Positions 33,655-42,362 of a stretch of DNA of 43,491 nucleotides are shown here, in pieces. Source of the stretch: Saccharopolyspora oryzae. Lineage in GTDB: Bacteria > Actinomycetota > Actinomycetes > Mycobacteriales > Pseudonocardiaceae. The DNA lies in assembly GCF_027853915.1 (NCBI RefSeq), contig NZ_JAQGLA010000069.1, positions 1 through 43,491 of the forward strand. The letters are read 5' to 3'. The translations under genes were made by a program, and so were the position numbers. The notes beneath the pieces are model-generated. The model did not search any database, had not been told where the DNA came from, and saw only the letters and a program-made list of their open reading frames with translations. Within the stretch, counting starts at the first letter, position 1. The number at the start of each line of letters is the position of its first letter.

Positions 33655-34170
33655 CTTGCCGGACTCGTCGACGACCATCGGGTACACCAGGTTCCAGTCC
33701 AGGCACCCCACCGGCATGTCCGGCGGCGCGGCGTCGGGCGTCTGGTAGCTCTTGAAGGTCAGCAGCGCGAGCAGCGATCCGTCCGGGCCGGGGTCGATCC
33801 GGTGCACGGCGATGTCGAGGTCGTCGGTGGTGCCGTAGGCGGTGAGCCACTTGGCCTTGGGCAGCTCGTCCCACTTGCTCCGGACCACTGTGGACTTCCA
33901 CAGGTCGTAGTTGCGGGTGTTGATCGACCGGAAGTGGTCGTCCAGCAACCGCTGGACCTCGCGCTGATCGGGGTGCTCGAGAGCCCCGGGCATGTAGACC
34001 ACGCCCTCCGGGCTCTCGACCGACTGGGCGACGTCCTCGCCCTGCTCCGCCTGCGGTCGTGCCGGCTCGCGGTAGTACGTCTCGGCGAGCAGCACCCCGC
34101 CGCCACCACCGGCCAGCAGCGCGAGAACAGAGACAGGAAGACCCCACTTCACCCAAGAACGCACGGCCAC
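33592..34170 (-). CDS. Hypothetical membrane-anchored extracytoplasmic protein
   Basis: A 192-residue protein with one N-terminal membrane segment (WGLPVSVLALLAGGGGGVLL) and an outside domain: REVQRLLDDHFRSINTRNYD, LWKSTVVRS and a paired-cysteine C-terminus (VGCLDWNL, RKPCAG). The helical LLDDHFRSINTRNYDLW stretch looks like an NTF2/SnoaL-type start. I do not recognise a named family. GTG 34170 or GTG 34164 may be the start. Its end overlaps the AraC gene antisense. Confidence 0.65.
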   Translation of the reverse strand: MAVRSWVKWGLPVSVLALLAGGGGGVLLAETYYREPARPQAEQGEDVAQSVESPEGVVYMPGALEHPDQREVQRLLDDHFRSINTRNYDLWKSTVVRSKWDELPKAKWLTAYGTTDDLDIAVHRIDPGPDGSLLALLTFKSYQTPDAAPPDMPVGCLDWNLVYPMVVDESGKSLRLDTSKLPNSALRKPCAG

Positions 34171-34222
34171 AAGCTTCGCACAACCCGATCAGGGCCGAGA
34201 CCGGTTCCGATCAGATCGGCGC

Positions 34223-34738
34223 TCAGCCGACGCGGTGCAGCCAGGTGACCGGGGCGCCGTCCCCGGCCCGGCGGAACGGTTCGAGCGCGTCGTCCCACGC
34301 CGCGCCCAGGAGCTGCTCCACGCGGTGCGCGAACGCTTCCGACCCCTTGGCGTTGGCCGCGAGGGTGCGCAGCTGGTCCTCGCTGACCACGATGTCGCCG
34401 TTGGCGCTCGTGCTGGCACGCCACAGGCCCAGACCGGGGGCGTGGCAGAAGCGCTGCCCGTCCATCCCGGGACTGGGGTCTTCGGTGATTTCGAAGCGCA
34501 GCATCGGCCACGCTCGCAGCGCGGTCACCAAGCGCGCGCCGGTACCCGGCTCACCTGTCCAGTTGCACTCCGCGCGGAGTTGCCCTGGGGCTGCCGGTTG
34601 TGCCGTCCAGCGGAGTTCCGTCCGGATGCCGAGTGCGCCAGAGATCGCCCACTCGACATGCGGGCAGACCGCAGACGGCGACGAGTGGACGTAGACCACA
34701 CCAGCGGTGTGGTTACGGTCGCTGCCACGGGTGCTCAC
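34223..34738 (-). CDS. DUF3145 family protein
   Basis: A 171-residue soluble protein: GVVYVHSSPSAVCPHVEWAI, WTAQPAAPGQLRAECNWTGE and MLRFEITEDPSPGMDGQRFC, the DUF3145 pattern restricted to actinobacteria. The function is unknown. In streptomycetes the DUF3145 gene lies right next to fabF on the other strand; here an AraC regulator, an SDR remnant and another gene lie between. GTG 34738 follows GGAGGT. Confidence 0.85.
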   Translation of the reverse strand: MSTRGSDRNHTAGVVYVHSSPSAVCPHVEWAISGALGIRTELRWTAQPAAPGQLRAECNWTGEPGTGARLVTALRAWPMLRFEITEDPSPGMDGQRFCHAPGLGLWRASTSANGDIVVSEDQLRTLAANAKGSEAFAHRVEQLLGAAWDDALEPFRRAGDGAPVTWLHRVG

Positions 34739-35120
34739 TGCTGACCTCCGCTGTTCGACGAGGGACGTCTTCCCCTACGACCTCGCGAACCCGACGATCA
34801 CCAGATTGCGGCGCCATTCTGCATCGCCCGTCGTGCGCTGCGCCACCAGAAGACCGCGTCCGGCTGAGCAGGCGCGGCGCTTCGAGCCGCCGGGGTCCGG
34901 CCGTCGCACGCTGCTCCGATCAGGCGTAACCGCAGATCCCGGGGGTCTCCTCGAGTTCCGGCAGCGCTCGGCGGCAGCGCCGGAGCACCGTCGAACACGT
35001 GGCGGATACCACTCGATCGGACGAATCTTGGATCTCCGCGACAACCCCGGGACGGCCCGACTAACGTCTGGGACGCGAACAGGTGCGTGCTCACCGGACT
35101 GCGGGACGGGAGGTGTCCTC
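34739..35120. other. 382-bp gap between divergent genes, no feature identified
   Basis: Contains the ribosome-binding sites of both flanking genes. I see no tRNA, riboswitch, strong palindrome or credible ORF; open frames crossing it lack starts and normal codon use. Confidence 0.5.
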
Positions 35121-36362
35121 ATGCGACATGTGCGGCTCGGTACGGATCCGACCGAGGTCGGCGCCGACATCCGGGCGGCCATCTCCGCGTGGGGTGCCGG
35201 CAGCTCGGTGCTGGGCGGTTTCGCGGTGTTCGGCGCCCGGCCGCCGGGTGCTCCCCGCGCGCTGGACGCGGTGGTGGTGCTGCCGCGCGGCATCGTCGTG
35301 GTGCTCGGGGTGGATCTGGCCGAACCGGCGCTGAAGGTCGAAGCCCCGCTGCAGACACCGTGGACTGTGGACGGTTGGCCGCTGGTGCGCGCGGAAGGCG
35401 CGGTCAACCCCGGGCTGGAAGGTCTCGAGTCCGCTGCCGCATTGGCGCGGAGCCTGCAGTCCCGCGGCTTGGAACCGCTGCCGGTCGCCGCCGTCGTGGT
35501 CGTCGGCCCGTACGCCGGGCAGGTCACCCAGCCCACCACCGACCTGCACCGGGGCGTCCGGGTGGTCTCGCCGAACACCACCTCGATCCTGGCCGCCGCC
35601 CGCGAGCTGGCCACCTACGAGCGGTCCTGCCCGGTCGAACCGGCCCAGCAGTTGCTGCAGGTGCTCGCCGGGAACAGCCCGTTCAGCCTCGACGAGCTCG
35701 TCGAGGAGGGCTTCCCGGTATCGCCGGAGACCGACCTGGCCACGGCGGACACGATGCTGATCCCGAAGCTCACCGAACCGTCGACCGCGCGCTCGACCTC
35801 CCGTCGCACCGGCCTGATCGCGGCCGCGGCGGTGCTGGTCGTGCTGTGCGGCGCGCTGATCGCGTGGTGGGTCGTCGGCGGCTCGACCGCCGCCCCGCAC
35901 CAGCCCGCCGCGGCGGTCCAGCGGGTCGACGGGGTGGAGTTCGCGCAGCAGGTGACCGATCAGGAGAAGACCTGCGCCCCGCACGCCTTCGGCGACGTCC
36001 AGCGCTGGTTCGAGCAGCGGCCCTGCCGGAACCTGACCCGCGCGGTGTTCGACACCGAGGTGTCCGGCCGGCCGGCCGCGGTGTCGGTCACCATCGTCGA
36101 GCTGCCGGACGAGCAGGCCGCCGGCGAGCTCCGGGCGCTGGCCGACGAACCCGGCACCGGCGGGGTCACCGACCTGGTGGCCGAGGGCCGGGGTTGGCCG
36201 GGCGGACCGGAGAGCTTCGACAACGCCGCGCAGGTCGTGCAGCAGAGCGGGAACGAGGTCCGGATCGTGCAGACCATCTGGCGGCACCGCGATTCCTCCC
36301 CGGAGGACGTGGGTCTGCGCGCCCTGGCCGAGCGCGGCCTGCGCCTCACTCCCCGCCCCTGA
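35121..36362 (+). CDS. Hypothetical single-pass membrane protein
   Basis: A 413-residue protein in two parts. Residues 1-228 form a cytoplasmic domain with alternating strands (DAVVVLPRGIVVVLGVDL, AAVVVVGPYAG, VRVVSPNTTSILAAARELAT) that resembles a nuclease- or NERD-like alpha/beta fold. One membrane helix follows (about 231-253, LIAAAAVLVVLCGALIAWW), then an outside domain with two cysteines (KTCAPHAFG, RPCRNLTR). I do not recognise a family. ATG 35121 follows GGGAGGT. The stop overlaps the next, convergent gene by 17 bp. Confidence 0.65.
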   Translation: MRHVRLGTDPTEVGADIRAAISAWGAGSSVLGGFAVFGARPPGAPRALDAVVVLPRGIVVVLGVDLAEPALKVEAPLQTPWTVDGWPLVRAEGAVNPGLEGLESAAALARSLQSRGLEPLPVAAVVVVGPYAGQVTQPTTDLHRGVRVVSPNTTSILAAARELATYERSCPVEPAQQLLQVLAGNSPFSLDELVEEGFPVSPETDLATADTMLIPKLTEPSTARSTSRRTGLIAAAAVLVVLCGALIAWWVVGGSTAAPHQPAAAVQRVDGVEFAQQVTDQEKTCAPHAFGDVQRWFEQRPCRNLTRAVFDTEVSGRPAAVSVTIVELPDEQAAGELRALADEPGTGGVTDLVAEGRGWPGGPESFDNAAQVVQQSGNEVRIVQTIWRHRDSSPEDVGLRALAERGLRLTPRP

Positions 36363-37002
36363 GCTCGGGTTCGCGGGCGTCCGCGGGCGTGGTCTGCTCG
36401 GGGATGCGGGGGCGGTGCGGGGGTTTCGTGACGTACGGGCTGCTCAGCCGGTTGAGGAAGAAGGCCGGGGCGAACAGCGGCACCACCGCGGACAGCGCCG
36501 CCGCCGTGACCCCGGCGCGCACGACGTCGCGCGGCAGCAGCACCGCATGCCGGTCCACGAACCGAACGCTGGTCAGCGACGCCACCCACAGCACCACCAC
36601 GAAGCAGACCATCGTCGCCACGGCCAGCAGCACCGCGGGCTGGTAGCCGAGGCGTTCCGCACCGATCATGACCGCGACCCAGCCGAGCAGGGCGGGCACC
36701 TGGCCGCGCTCGGTGGTCGCCGCCCACAGCAGACCGCCGAGCACCGCGAGCGCGCCACCACCGCTCTGCCACGCCGCCGACAGGCGCTCGGCCCACTCAC
36801 CGGTGGTCATGCCCAGCCGCGCGACGAAGTGGCCGAGGACGTCCAGCGCGCTCGGGCTCTCCTCCGCCAGGACGAACTGGCCGAGGATCCAGACCAGCGC
36901 CCACAGCGACACGGCGAACGCGAGCACCTGCTGCCACCGGGGGCGGTCCAGCGCTGCTCGGTACAACCGCGCCAGTTCCTCTTGTCGCGCTTGCACATCC
37001 AC
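36346..37002 (-). CDS. Hypothetical multi-pass membrane protein
   Basis: A 218-residue protein with about five membrane helices (QQVLAFAVSLWALVWILGQF, LAVLGGLLWAAT, AVLLAVATMVCFVVVLWVA, AAALSAVVPLFAPAFFL) and a proline-rich cytoplasmic tail. The N-terminus is a charged amphipathic helix (QARQEELARLYRAALDRP). No family recognised. GTG 37002 is used; GTG 36996 is also possible. It is downstream of the sigma/anti-sigma-like pair on the same strand with a 101-bp gap in which I see nothing distinct. Confidence 0.6.
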   Translation of the reverse strand: MDVQARQEELARLYRAALDRPRWQQVLAFAVSLWALVWILGQFVLAEESPSALDVLGHFVARLGMTTGEWAERLSAAWQSGGGALAVLGGLLWAATTERGQVPALLGWVAVMIGAERLGYQPAVLLAVATMVCFVVVLWVASLTSVRFVDRHAVLLPRDVVRAGVTAAALSAVVPLFAPAFFLNRLSSPYVTKPPHRPRIPEQTTPADAREPELRGGE

Positions 37003-37103
37003 CCCTGTCGTCGGTGTCGGCGGCAGGACCGATGGTCGGTCAGCGGTGACCGGGCGAGCCGGTATTGATCAGATCAGGGGCGTGTCCGGATCGCGGAGCG
37101 TGA

Positions 37104-38135
37104 TCAGCTCCAGAACGTGCCCGGTCCGTCGGCGCAGACCCCGTCGGCGCTGCACGCCGGTGGGATCGGGCGCACCTCGGAACCGTCGACCAGCCACTGC
37201 CCGTGGCCGCTGGTGGAGACCAGGAACCGCCCCAGCGGATCGGCGGACAACCGGACAGCACCCGCGGCCAGCTCAGGGGCGTGGAACGGCACTCCGGCGC
37301 CGAGCTTGCGGCCGTTGGCGTCGAAGGTGGCCACCCGCGCCTGACCGGCATCGCAGGTCGGCGACTCGAGCGCGGCGATGTCCCGCCCCGTCCAGGTGAC
37401 CGCCACCGGGCCGCAGCCGTCGGGCACCACTTCGACGCGCCCGTCCAGCGAGGTCGCCCCGGGCGCGAGCACCAGGACGCCGGCCTGATCGCGGCCCGGT
37501 TCCGCGGCCACCAGGGCCAGCCGGCCGTCGTCGGACAGGGCGAGGTCGTCCACCCGCGTGCCTGCGGGCAGCGCGATGCGTTGCTGCTGCTCACCGCGCA
37601 GCACGACGACGGCGTCACCGTCCCGGTAGGCGATCTTCCCGCCACCGGCGGTCAGCAGCCGCGCGTCGCCGATCCGCACCGGCAGCACCCGCTGCTCGCC
37701 GCCCGGGACCACTTCGACGAGCCGTTCTCCGTCCGCGGTGGACGTCAGGGCGAGCACCCGGTTCCGGTCGGTGGCCAGCACCGCCGGATCCGCCCCTGCG
37801 ACGTCGTCGGAGAGCACGCCGTTCTGCCGGCCGGAGAAGATGTCGAACGAGGCGATCACGCCGGGCTCCGGCGCGGCCAGGTAGCTGTTCGGGTGCGCGC
37901 TGACCTGCGTGGTCTGCTGCCCCGGCAGGACCAGCACCGCCACGAGGAGCGCCACCGCCGCCGCGGCGACCAGGCCGATCGCCGCGAACCAGGGGCGCCG
38001 GGGGGACTTCTGCCGTCGTCGTGCGCTGGCGAGCATCTTGGGCAGCGCGTCGGGCTTGGGCTCGACGTCGTCGACCAGCCGGTGCAGCTGCGCGCGCACC
38101 AGATCCACGTCCCGCGTGCCGTTGCTGTCGTTCAC
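37104..38135 (-). CDS. Membrane-anchored propeller-like protein coupled to an ECF sigma factor
   Basis: A 343-residue protein: a short cytoplasmic N-terminus (about 50 residues, DLVRAQLHRLVDDVEPKPDA), one membrane helix (about 50-71), then an outside domain of repeated beta blades (RLLTAGGGKIAYRDGDAVVV, VDDLALSDDGRLALVAAEPG, VAVTWTGRDIAALES) like a beta-propeller. The start GTG overlaps the sigma factor stop (GTGA), so they are coupled. The layout is that of an anti-sigma or sensor, but no zinc anti-sigma motif (HxxxCxxC) is present. Confidence 0.65.
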   Translation of the reverse strand: MNDSNGTRDVDLVRAQLHRLVDDVEPKPDALPKMLASARRRQKSPRRPWFAAIGLVAAAAVALLVAVLVLPGQQTTQVSAHPNSYLAAPEPGVIASFDIFSGRQNGVLSDDVAGADPAVLATDRNRVLALTSTADGERLVEVVPGGEQRVLPVRIGDARLLTAGGGKIAYRDGDAVVVLRGEQQQRIALPAGTRVDDLALSDDGRLALVAAEPGRDQAGVLVLAPGATSLDGRVEVVPDGCGPVAVTWTGRDIAALESPTCDAGQARVATFDANGRKLGAGVPFHAPELAAGAVRLSADPLGRFLVSTSGHGQWLVDGSEVRPIPPACSADGVCADGPGTFWS

Positions 38136-38623
38136 ACCCGCTCCCCCAGCAGCTCGGACAGTCGTGAAACGCCCCGCGAGCAGTACGACTTCACCGCTCC
38201 CTGGCTGCATCCCATCACTTCGGCGGTGCGGGATTCGCTGAGATCCGAGTAGTAGCGCAGCACCACGGCCTCCCGCTGCCGGCGCGGGAGCTTCGCCAGC
38301 GCCGCGGCCAGCACCGCGCGGTCGACGCCTCGCCCGGTGTCGTCCGGCTGCCGGTCCTCGGTGGCGATCTTGGGCTGGTACTTCTTGGCCACCAGCCGCC
38401 GCCGCAGCATCGAGCGCGCGCGGTTGAGCACCGCCTGCCGCAGGAACGCCAGCGCCTTGTCGGGGTCGCGCAGCCGCGCTCGCGAGTCGAACACCCGCAC
38501 GTAGGCGTCCTGGACGATGTCCTCCGCGGAGGCCCGGTCGTCCACCAGCAGAACGGCGATGCGCAGCAGTTGCTTGTAATGCTCCTGGTACAGATCGGTC
38601 AGCTTGCTCGTCAGTTCATCCAT
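38132..38623 (-). CDS. ECF RNA polymerase sigma factor, SigE (SCO-type) family
   Basis: A 163-residue sigma-70 family protein. Region 2 reads LYQEHYKQLLRIAVLLVDDR to AEDIVQDAYVRVFDSRA. Region 4 reads ALAKLPRRQREAVVLRYYSD, then SESRTAEVMGCSQGAVKSYCSRG. This matches the large actinobacterial SigE-like ECF group often paired with single-pass membrane proteins. ATG 38623 is chosen; the frame upstream to 38731 is rejected as unlike sigma N-termini. It is translationally coupled to the next gene and divergent from cstA. Confidence 0.88.
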   Translation of the reverse strand: MDELTSKLTDLYQEHYKQLLRIAVLLVDDRASAEDIVQDAYVRVFDSRARLRDPDKALAFLRQAVLNRARSMLRRRLVAKKYQPKIATEDRQPDDTGRGVDRAVLAAALAKLPRRQREAVVLRYYSDLSESRTAEVMGCSQGAVKSYCSRGVSRLSELLGERV

Positions 38624-38994
38624 TGCCGCCAGCCCGTCGCCCGGCCAGGCGGTCACGGGCAATGCGATCGACACCGTCACATCTCTGCACGACGCGCAAG
38701 ACCCCCTCCATGGTTGCGGCCGGGTTCCCACTTGTTACCGACTCGGCGGCACCCCAACGGCGGCGGAGTTTACCGATGCAGTCGTCGAAGATCATCTCGT
38801 GGCGCTTTCCCGCAGGTCACCGCCGCCAGACGGGGCAACGCAGGCCCCACCGGGGGCGCGGTGACAAGGCGTCGCTTACATCCTGGTTACTTCCGGGCCA
38901 CGGACTGGACATTCCGCACGCGCGCGCAGATCCTCGTTCGTGCTGCGCACCTCACACTCGCGCGGCGGAATCGCAGGAATGGAGTCCGAGGACG
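38624..38994. other. 371-bp gap between the sigma gene and cstA
   Basis: Should hold the promoters of both divergent genes. A loose promoter-like pair, TGACAA near 38861 and GGTTAC 17 bases on, faces cstA. I see no riboswitch, strong hairpin or credible ORF. The gap is long for this window, so a leader or small RNA is possible but unsupported. Confidence 0.4.
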
Positions 38995-41184
38995 GTGGCA
39001 ACGAACACGGCGCCGAGCGGTGGCACAGCTCGGAAACGCAGGATGACTCCCAAGGAGATCGCCATCTGGGTGGTGGTGGCGATCGTCGGTGCGGTCGCCT
39101 GGGGCATCATCGCGCTCAGCCGGGGCGAGGAGATCTCCGCGGCCTGGCTGGTCTTCGCGGCCCTGGCCTCTTACGCGATCGGTTACCGCTTCTACGCCCG
39201 GTTCCTCACCTACAAGGTGCTCAAGGCCGACGACACCCGCGCGACCCCGGCCGAGCGGCTGAACGACGGCACCGACTTCCAGCCCACCGACCGCCGGGTG
39301 CTGTTCGGCCACCACTTCGCGGCGATCGCCGGAGCGGGCCCGCTGGTCGGCCCGGTGCTGGCCGCGCAGATGGGGTACCTGCCGGGCACCGTCTGGATCA
39401 TCGTCGGCGTCATCTTCGCCGGTGCGGTGCAGGACATGGTGGTGCTGTTCTTCTCCACCCGCCGCAACGGCCGCAGCCTCGGGCAGATGGCCCGCGAGGA
39501 GATCGGCCCGGTGGGCGGTGTCGCGGCGCTGATCGCGGTGCTGGCGATCATGATCATCCTGCTGGCGGTGCTGGCGCTGGTCGTGGTCGGCGCGCTGAAG
39601 GGCTCCCCGTGGGGCACCTTCTCCATCGGCATGACCATCCCGATCGCCCTGTTCATGGGCTTCTACCTGCGCTACCTGCGGCCGGGCAAGATCGTCGAGA
39701 CCTCGGTCATCGGCGTCGCCCTGCTGCTGCTGAGCATCGTCGCGGGCAGCTGGGTGGCCAACTCGGCGCTGGCCGGGTTCTTCACCCTCTCCGGCAACGA
39801 GCTGACCTTCGCGCTGATCATCTACGGCTTCATCGCCTCGGTGCTGCCGGTGTGGATGCTGCTGGCGCCGCGCGACTACCTGAGCACGTTCATGAAGGTC
39901 GGCGTCGTGGCGATGCTGGCGGTGTCGCTGCTGATCGCACTGCCGGTGATGAAGACCGAGGCGATCACCGACTTCGCGCTCAACGGCAAGGGCCCGGTGT
40001 TCACCGGCTCGCTGTTCCCGTTCGTGTTCATCACGATCGCCTGCGGTGCGCTGTCCGGCTTCCACGCTCTGGTGTCCTCGGGCACCACGCCGAAGATGCT
40101 GGAGAAGGAGTCGCAGGTCCGGATCATCGGCTACGGCGCGATGCTGACCGAGTCGTTCGTGGCGATCATGGCGCTGGCCGCGGCCTGCATCATCGACCCG
40201 GGCCTGTACTTCGCGATGAACATGCCCGCCAACGCCCTCGGCTCGACCCTGGAGTCGGCGTCGCAGGCGGTGGCCGGGCTGGGCTTCCAGATCACCCCCG
40301 AGCAGCTGGCGGCGGCCGCGGCCGCGGTGGACGAGGAGACGCTGGTCGGCCGCAGCGGCGGCGCACCGACCCTGGCCGTCGGGCTGTCCGAGGTGTTCTC
40401 GCAGGTCATCGGCGGGGACGCGATGAAGGCGTTCTGGTACCACTTCGCGGTGATGTTCGAGGCGCTGTTCATCCTGACCACCGTGGACGCCGGCACCCGG
40501 GTCGGCCGGTTCATGCTGCAGGACACCGTGGGCAACGTCTGGAAGCGCTTCGGCGACGTGAGCTGGCGGCCGGGCAACTGGATCGCCAGCGCGGTGATCG
40601 TCGGCGCCTGGGGCTACTTCCTGTGGGCCGGCGTGAACGACCCGCTGGGCGGCATCAACCAGCTGTTCCCGCTGTTCGGCATCGCCAACCAGCTGCTGGC
40701 GGCGGTGGCGCTGGCGGTGGCCACCACCCTGCTGATCAAGGCGGGGCGGGCCAAGTACGCGTGGGTCACGCTGATCCCGCTGGCCTGGGACGTGGCGGTC
40801 ACGTTGACCGCGAGCTGGCAGAAGATCTTCTCCGCCGACCCGAAGATCGGCTTCTTCGCGCAGCGCGCGGCCTACCAGGCGGCCCTGGACGCCGGGGAGA
40901 CCAGCAAGGGCACGGCGCACACCGCTGAGGAGATGCAGAAGGTCGTCGTGAACTCGACGGTGGACGGGGTGCTCAGCGTCCTGTTCGCGGTGCTGATCGT
41001 GATCGTGCTGGTGGACGCGGTCCGCGTCTGGATCAAGGCGCTGCGCGCGACCGAGCTGCTGCCGACCACCGAGGCCCCGTACGTCAAGTCGGAGCTGTGG
41101 GCCCCGTCCGGTCTGATCCCGACCGCTGAGGAACGCCGCATCCAGCAGGAGCTGGAGGCGGAGAAGGCCGGGGCGAGCACATGA
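38995..41184 (+). CDS. cstA: CstA family pyruvate/peptide transporter
   Basis: A 729-residue membrane protein with about 16-18 helices. CstA landmarks: YRFYARFLTYKVLKADDTRATPAERLNDGTDF-type start, FGHHFAAIAGAGPLVGPVLA, FISGFHALVSSGTTPK-like AFSGFHALVSSGTTPKML, TTVDAGTRVGRFMLQD and LFGIANQLLAAVAL. CstA-type proteins import pyruvate or peptides under carbon starvation. GTG 38995 is chosen (GAGGACG just upstream; protein MATNTAPSGG), with ATG 39043 as the alternative. It overlaps ybdD by 4 bp. Confidence 0.93.
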   Translation: MATNTAPSGGTARKRRMTPKEIAIWVVVAIVGAVAWGIIALSRGEEISAAWLVFAALASYAIGYRFYARFLTYKVLKADDTRATPAERLNDGTDFQPTDRRVLFGHHFAAIAGAGPLVGPVLAAQMGYLPGTVWIIVGVIFAGAVQDMVVLFFSTRRNGRSLGQMAREEIGPVGGVAALIAVLAIMIILLAVLALVVVGALKGSPWGTFSIGMTIPIALFMGFYLRYLRPGKIVETSVIGVALLLLSIVAGSWVANSALAGFFTLSGNELTFALIIYGFIASVLPVWMLLAPRDYLSTFMKVGVVAMLAVSLLIALPVMKTEAITDFALNGKGPVFTGSLFPFVFITIACGALSGFHALVSSGTTPKMLEKESQVRIIGYGAMLTESFVAIMALAAACIIDPGLYFAMNMPANALGSTLESASQAVAGLGFQITPEQLAAAAAAVDEETLVGRSGGAPTLAVGLSEVFSQVIGGDAMKAFWYHFAVMFEALFILTTVDAGTRVGRFMLQDTVGNVWKRFGDVSWRPGNWIASAVIVGAWGYFLWAGVNDPLGGINQLFPLFGIANQLLAAVALAVATTLLIKAGRAKYAWVTLIPLAWDVAVTLTASWQKIFSADPKIGFFAQRAAYQAALDAGETSKGTAHTAEEMQKVVVNSTVDGVLSVLFAVLIVIVLVDAVRVWIKALRATELLPTTEAPYVKSELWAPSGLIPTAEERRIQQELEAEKAGAST

Positions 41185-41387
41185 CGACCACGGTCCTGAC
41201 CAAGCTGCGCGGCACCGCCCGCACGGCCTGGCAGATCGTGCGCGGCGTGGTCGGCGAGAACGCCTACGAGCGCTACCTCGACCACCACCGCCGCAACCAC
41301 CCCGGCGAAGAACCGCTCGGCGAGCGGGAGTTCTGGCGGCGCCACGTCGATCGCCAGGACGCCACCCCCGGCTCCCGCTGCTGCTGA
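41181..41387 (+). CDS. ybdD: YbdD/YjiX family small protein
   Basis: A 68-residue cytoplasmic protein with the family core VVGENAYERYLDHHRRNHPG and EREFWRRH, ending in a Cys-Cys pair. YbdD-type proteins are needed for CstA or BtsT transport in enterobacteria. Its ATG overlaps the cstA stop (ATGA), the conserved pairing. Confidence 0.9.
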   Translation: MTTTVLTKLRGTARTAWQIVRGVVGENAYERYLDHHRRNHPGEEPLGEREFWRRHVDRQDATPGSRCC

Positions 41388-41395
41388 CCGATCGC

Positions 41396-41436
41396 GCGAA
41401 AGGGCACCTCCTGACCGTCAGGGGGTGCCCTTTCGC
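41396..41436. terminator. Strong bidirectional hairpin after cstA-ybdD
   Basis: GCGAAAGGGCACC (41396-41408) and GGTGCCCTTTCGC (41424-41436) are perfect complements, and CCTGAC/GTCAGG extend the stem inward with one T:G pair. It separates the convergent stops at 41387 and 41442. Confidence 0.85.
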
Positions 41437-41441
41437 CGTGT

Positions 41442-42068
41442 TCAGCGCAGGTCTTCGGTGGCCAGGCGGAGGGCGAGGCCGCCGAAGAGGAGGGCTGCTG
41501 CTCGGTCCAGCCAGCGCTGGACGCCGGGCCGGCTGACCAGGAGGCTCGACAGCCAGCCGGAGGCCAGGCCGACTCCGGCGTCGACGCAGATGCCCACCGC
41601 GACGAGCAGCCCGCCCAGGGCGAGCAGCTGCACCGGGACCGGCCAGGGCGCCGCCACCGAGACGAACTGCGGGACGAACGCCAGGTAGAACAGGATCACC
41701 TTGGGGTTGGACACGTTGGTCAGCACCGCGAGGACGTAGATCCGGCGCATCGACCTGGTCGGCGCTCCCCGCACGTCCGGCAGCGCCGACGACCGCAGCG
41801 ACTGCACGGCCAGGTAGAGCAGGAACGCGATCCCGGCGATCCGGACGACCTCCAGCGCGGCGGGTACCGCCTGGAACATCGCCGTCAGGCCGAGAGCCGC
41901 CGCGGCGGTGTGCACGACCACGCCGGTGGACATGCCCACCGCGGCCACCACACCTCCGCGCGGCCCGGAGGAGATCCCGTTGGCCAGGATGAACATCATG
42001 TCCGGGCCGGGCACCAGTGCGATCACCAACGCCGCACCGGTGAACGCCAGCAGGATTCCTAGATCCAC
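41442..42068 (-). CDS. LysE/RhtB family amino acid exporter
   Basis: A 208-residue, six-helix membrane protein. The family start LLAFTGAALVIALVPGPDMM and the LTNVSNPKVILFYLAFVPQF motif are clear. It exports amino acids or homoserine lactone-like compounds; the substrate is unknown. GTG 42068 is chosen because GGAGG precedes it; the frame upstream to 42173 is not family-like. Confidence 0.9.
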   Translation of the reverse strand: MDLGILLAFTGAALVIALVPGPDMMFILANGISSGPRGGVVAAVGMSTGVVVHTAAAALGLTAMFQAVPAALEVVRIAGIAFLLYLAVQSLRSSALPDVRGAPTRSMRRIYVLAVLTNVSNPKVILFYLAFVPQFVSVAAPWPVPVQLLALGGLLVAVGICVDAGVGLASGWLSSLLVSRPGVQRWLDRAAALLFGGLALRLATEDLR

Positions 42069-42247
42069 CTCAGCCTCCGATCCGGTGGCAGGGACGAGGA
42101 AGTTCGCGTCAGTTGGGGCTTCCTTTCCAGCGCACGGCACCTCGGAGCGCGCCTGCTCGAAGCTCCGCGGCACACCTGCGAGACGCCGTCATCCCGACTT
42201 GGAATGCCTCGGCAGCGTAAGGCCGCGGTCCGACAGCGGGCCCGGTT

Positions 42248-42289
42248 CGTGAGTACTTCGGGGTGCTCTGGCACCCCACTCCACTCACG
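42248..42289. repeat. CGTGAG-family hairpin (copy 3, diverged)
   Basis: CGTGAGT (42248-42254) pairs with ACTCACG (42283-42289), and inside it GGGGTGC (42260-42266) pairs with GCACCCC (42271-42277). It shares the CGTGAG-x-ACTT and GGTGCT blocks with the hairpins at 2039 and 5091. It lies between divergent starts (42068 and 42363), not after a gene. The rest of this 294-bp gap shows no gene. Confidence 0.65.
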
Positions 42290-42362
42290 ATGCCTGACCT
42301 GCGGAAATCGGGCGGCGGAAAATCAGTTTCGGCGGTGCTGGGGTGGCTGAATAATCGGGCGC

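Noticed and set aside
38887..40920. 677-codon minus-strand frame across cstA
   Set aside because: Antisense of a highly conserved membrane protein; low-complexity His/Gln/Arg-rich product.
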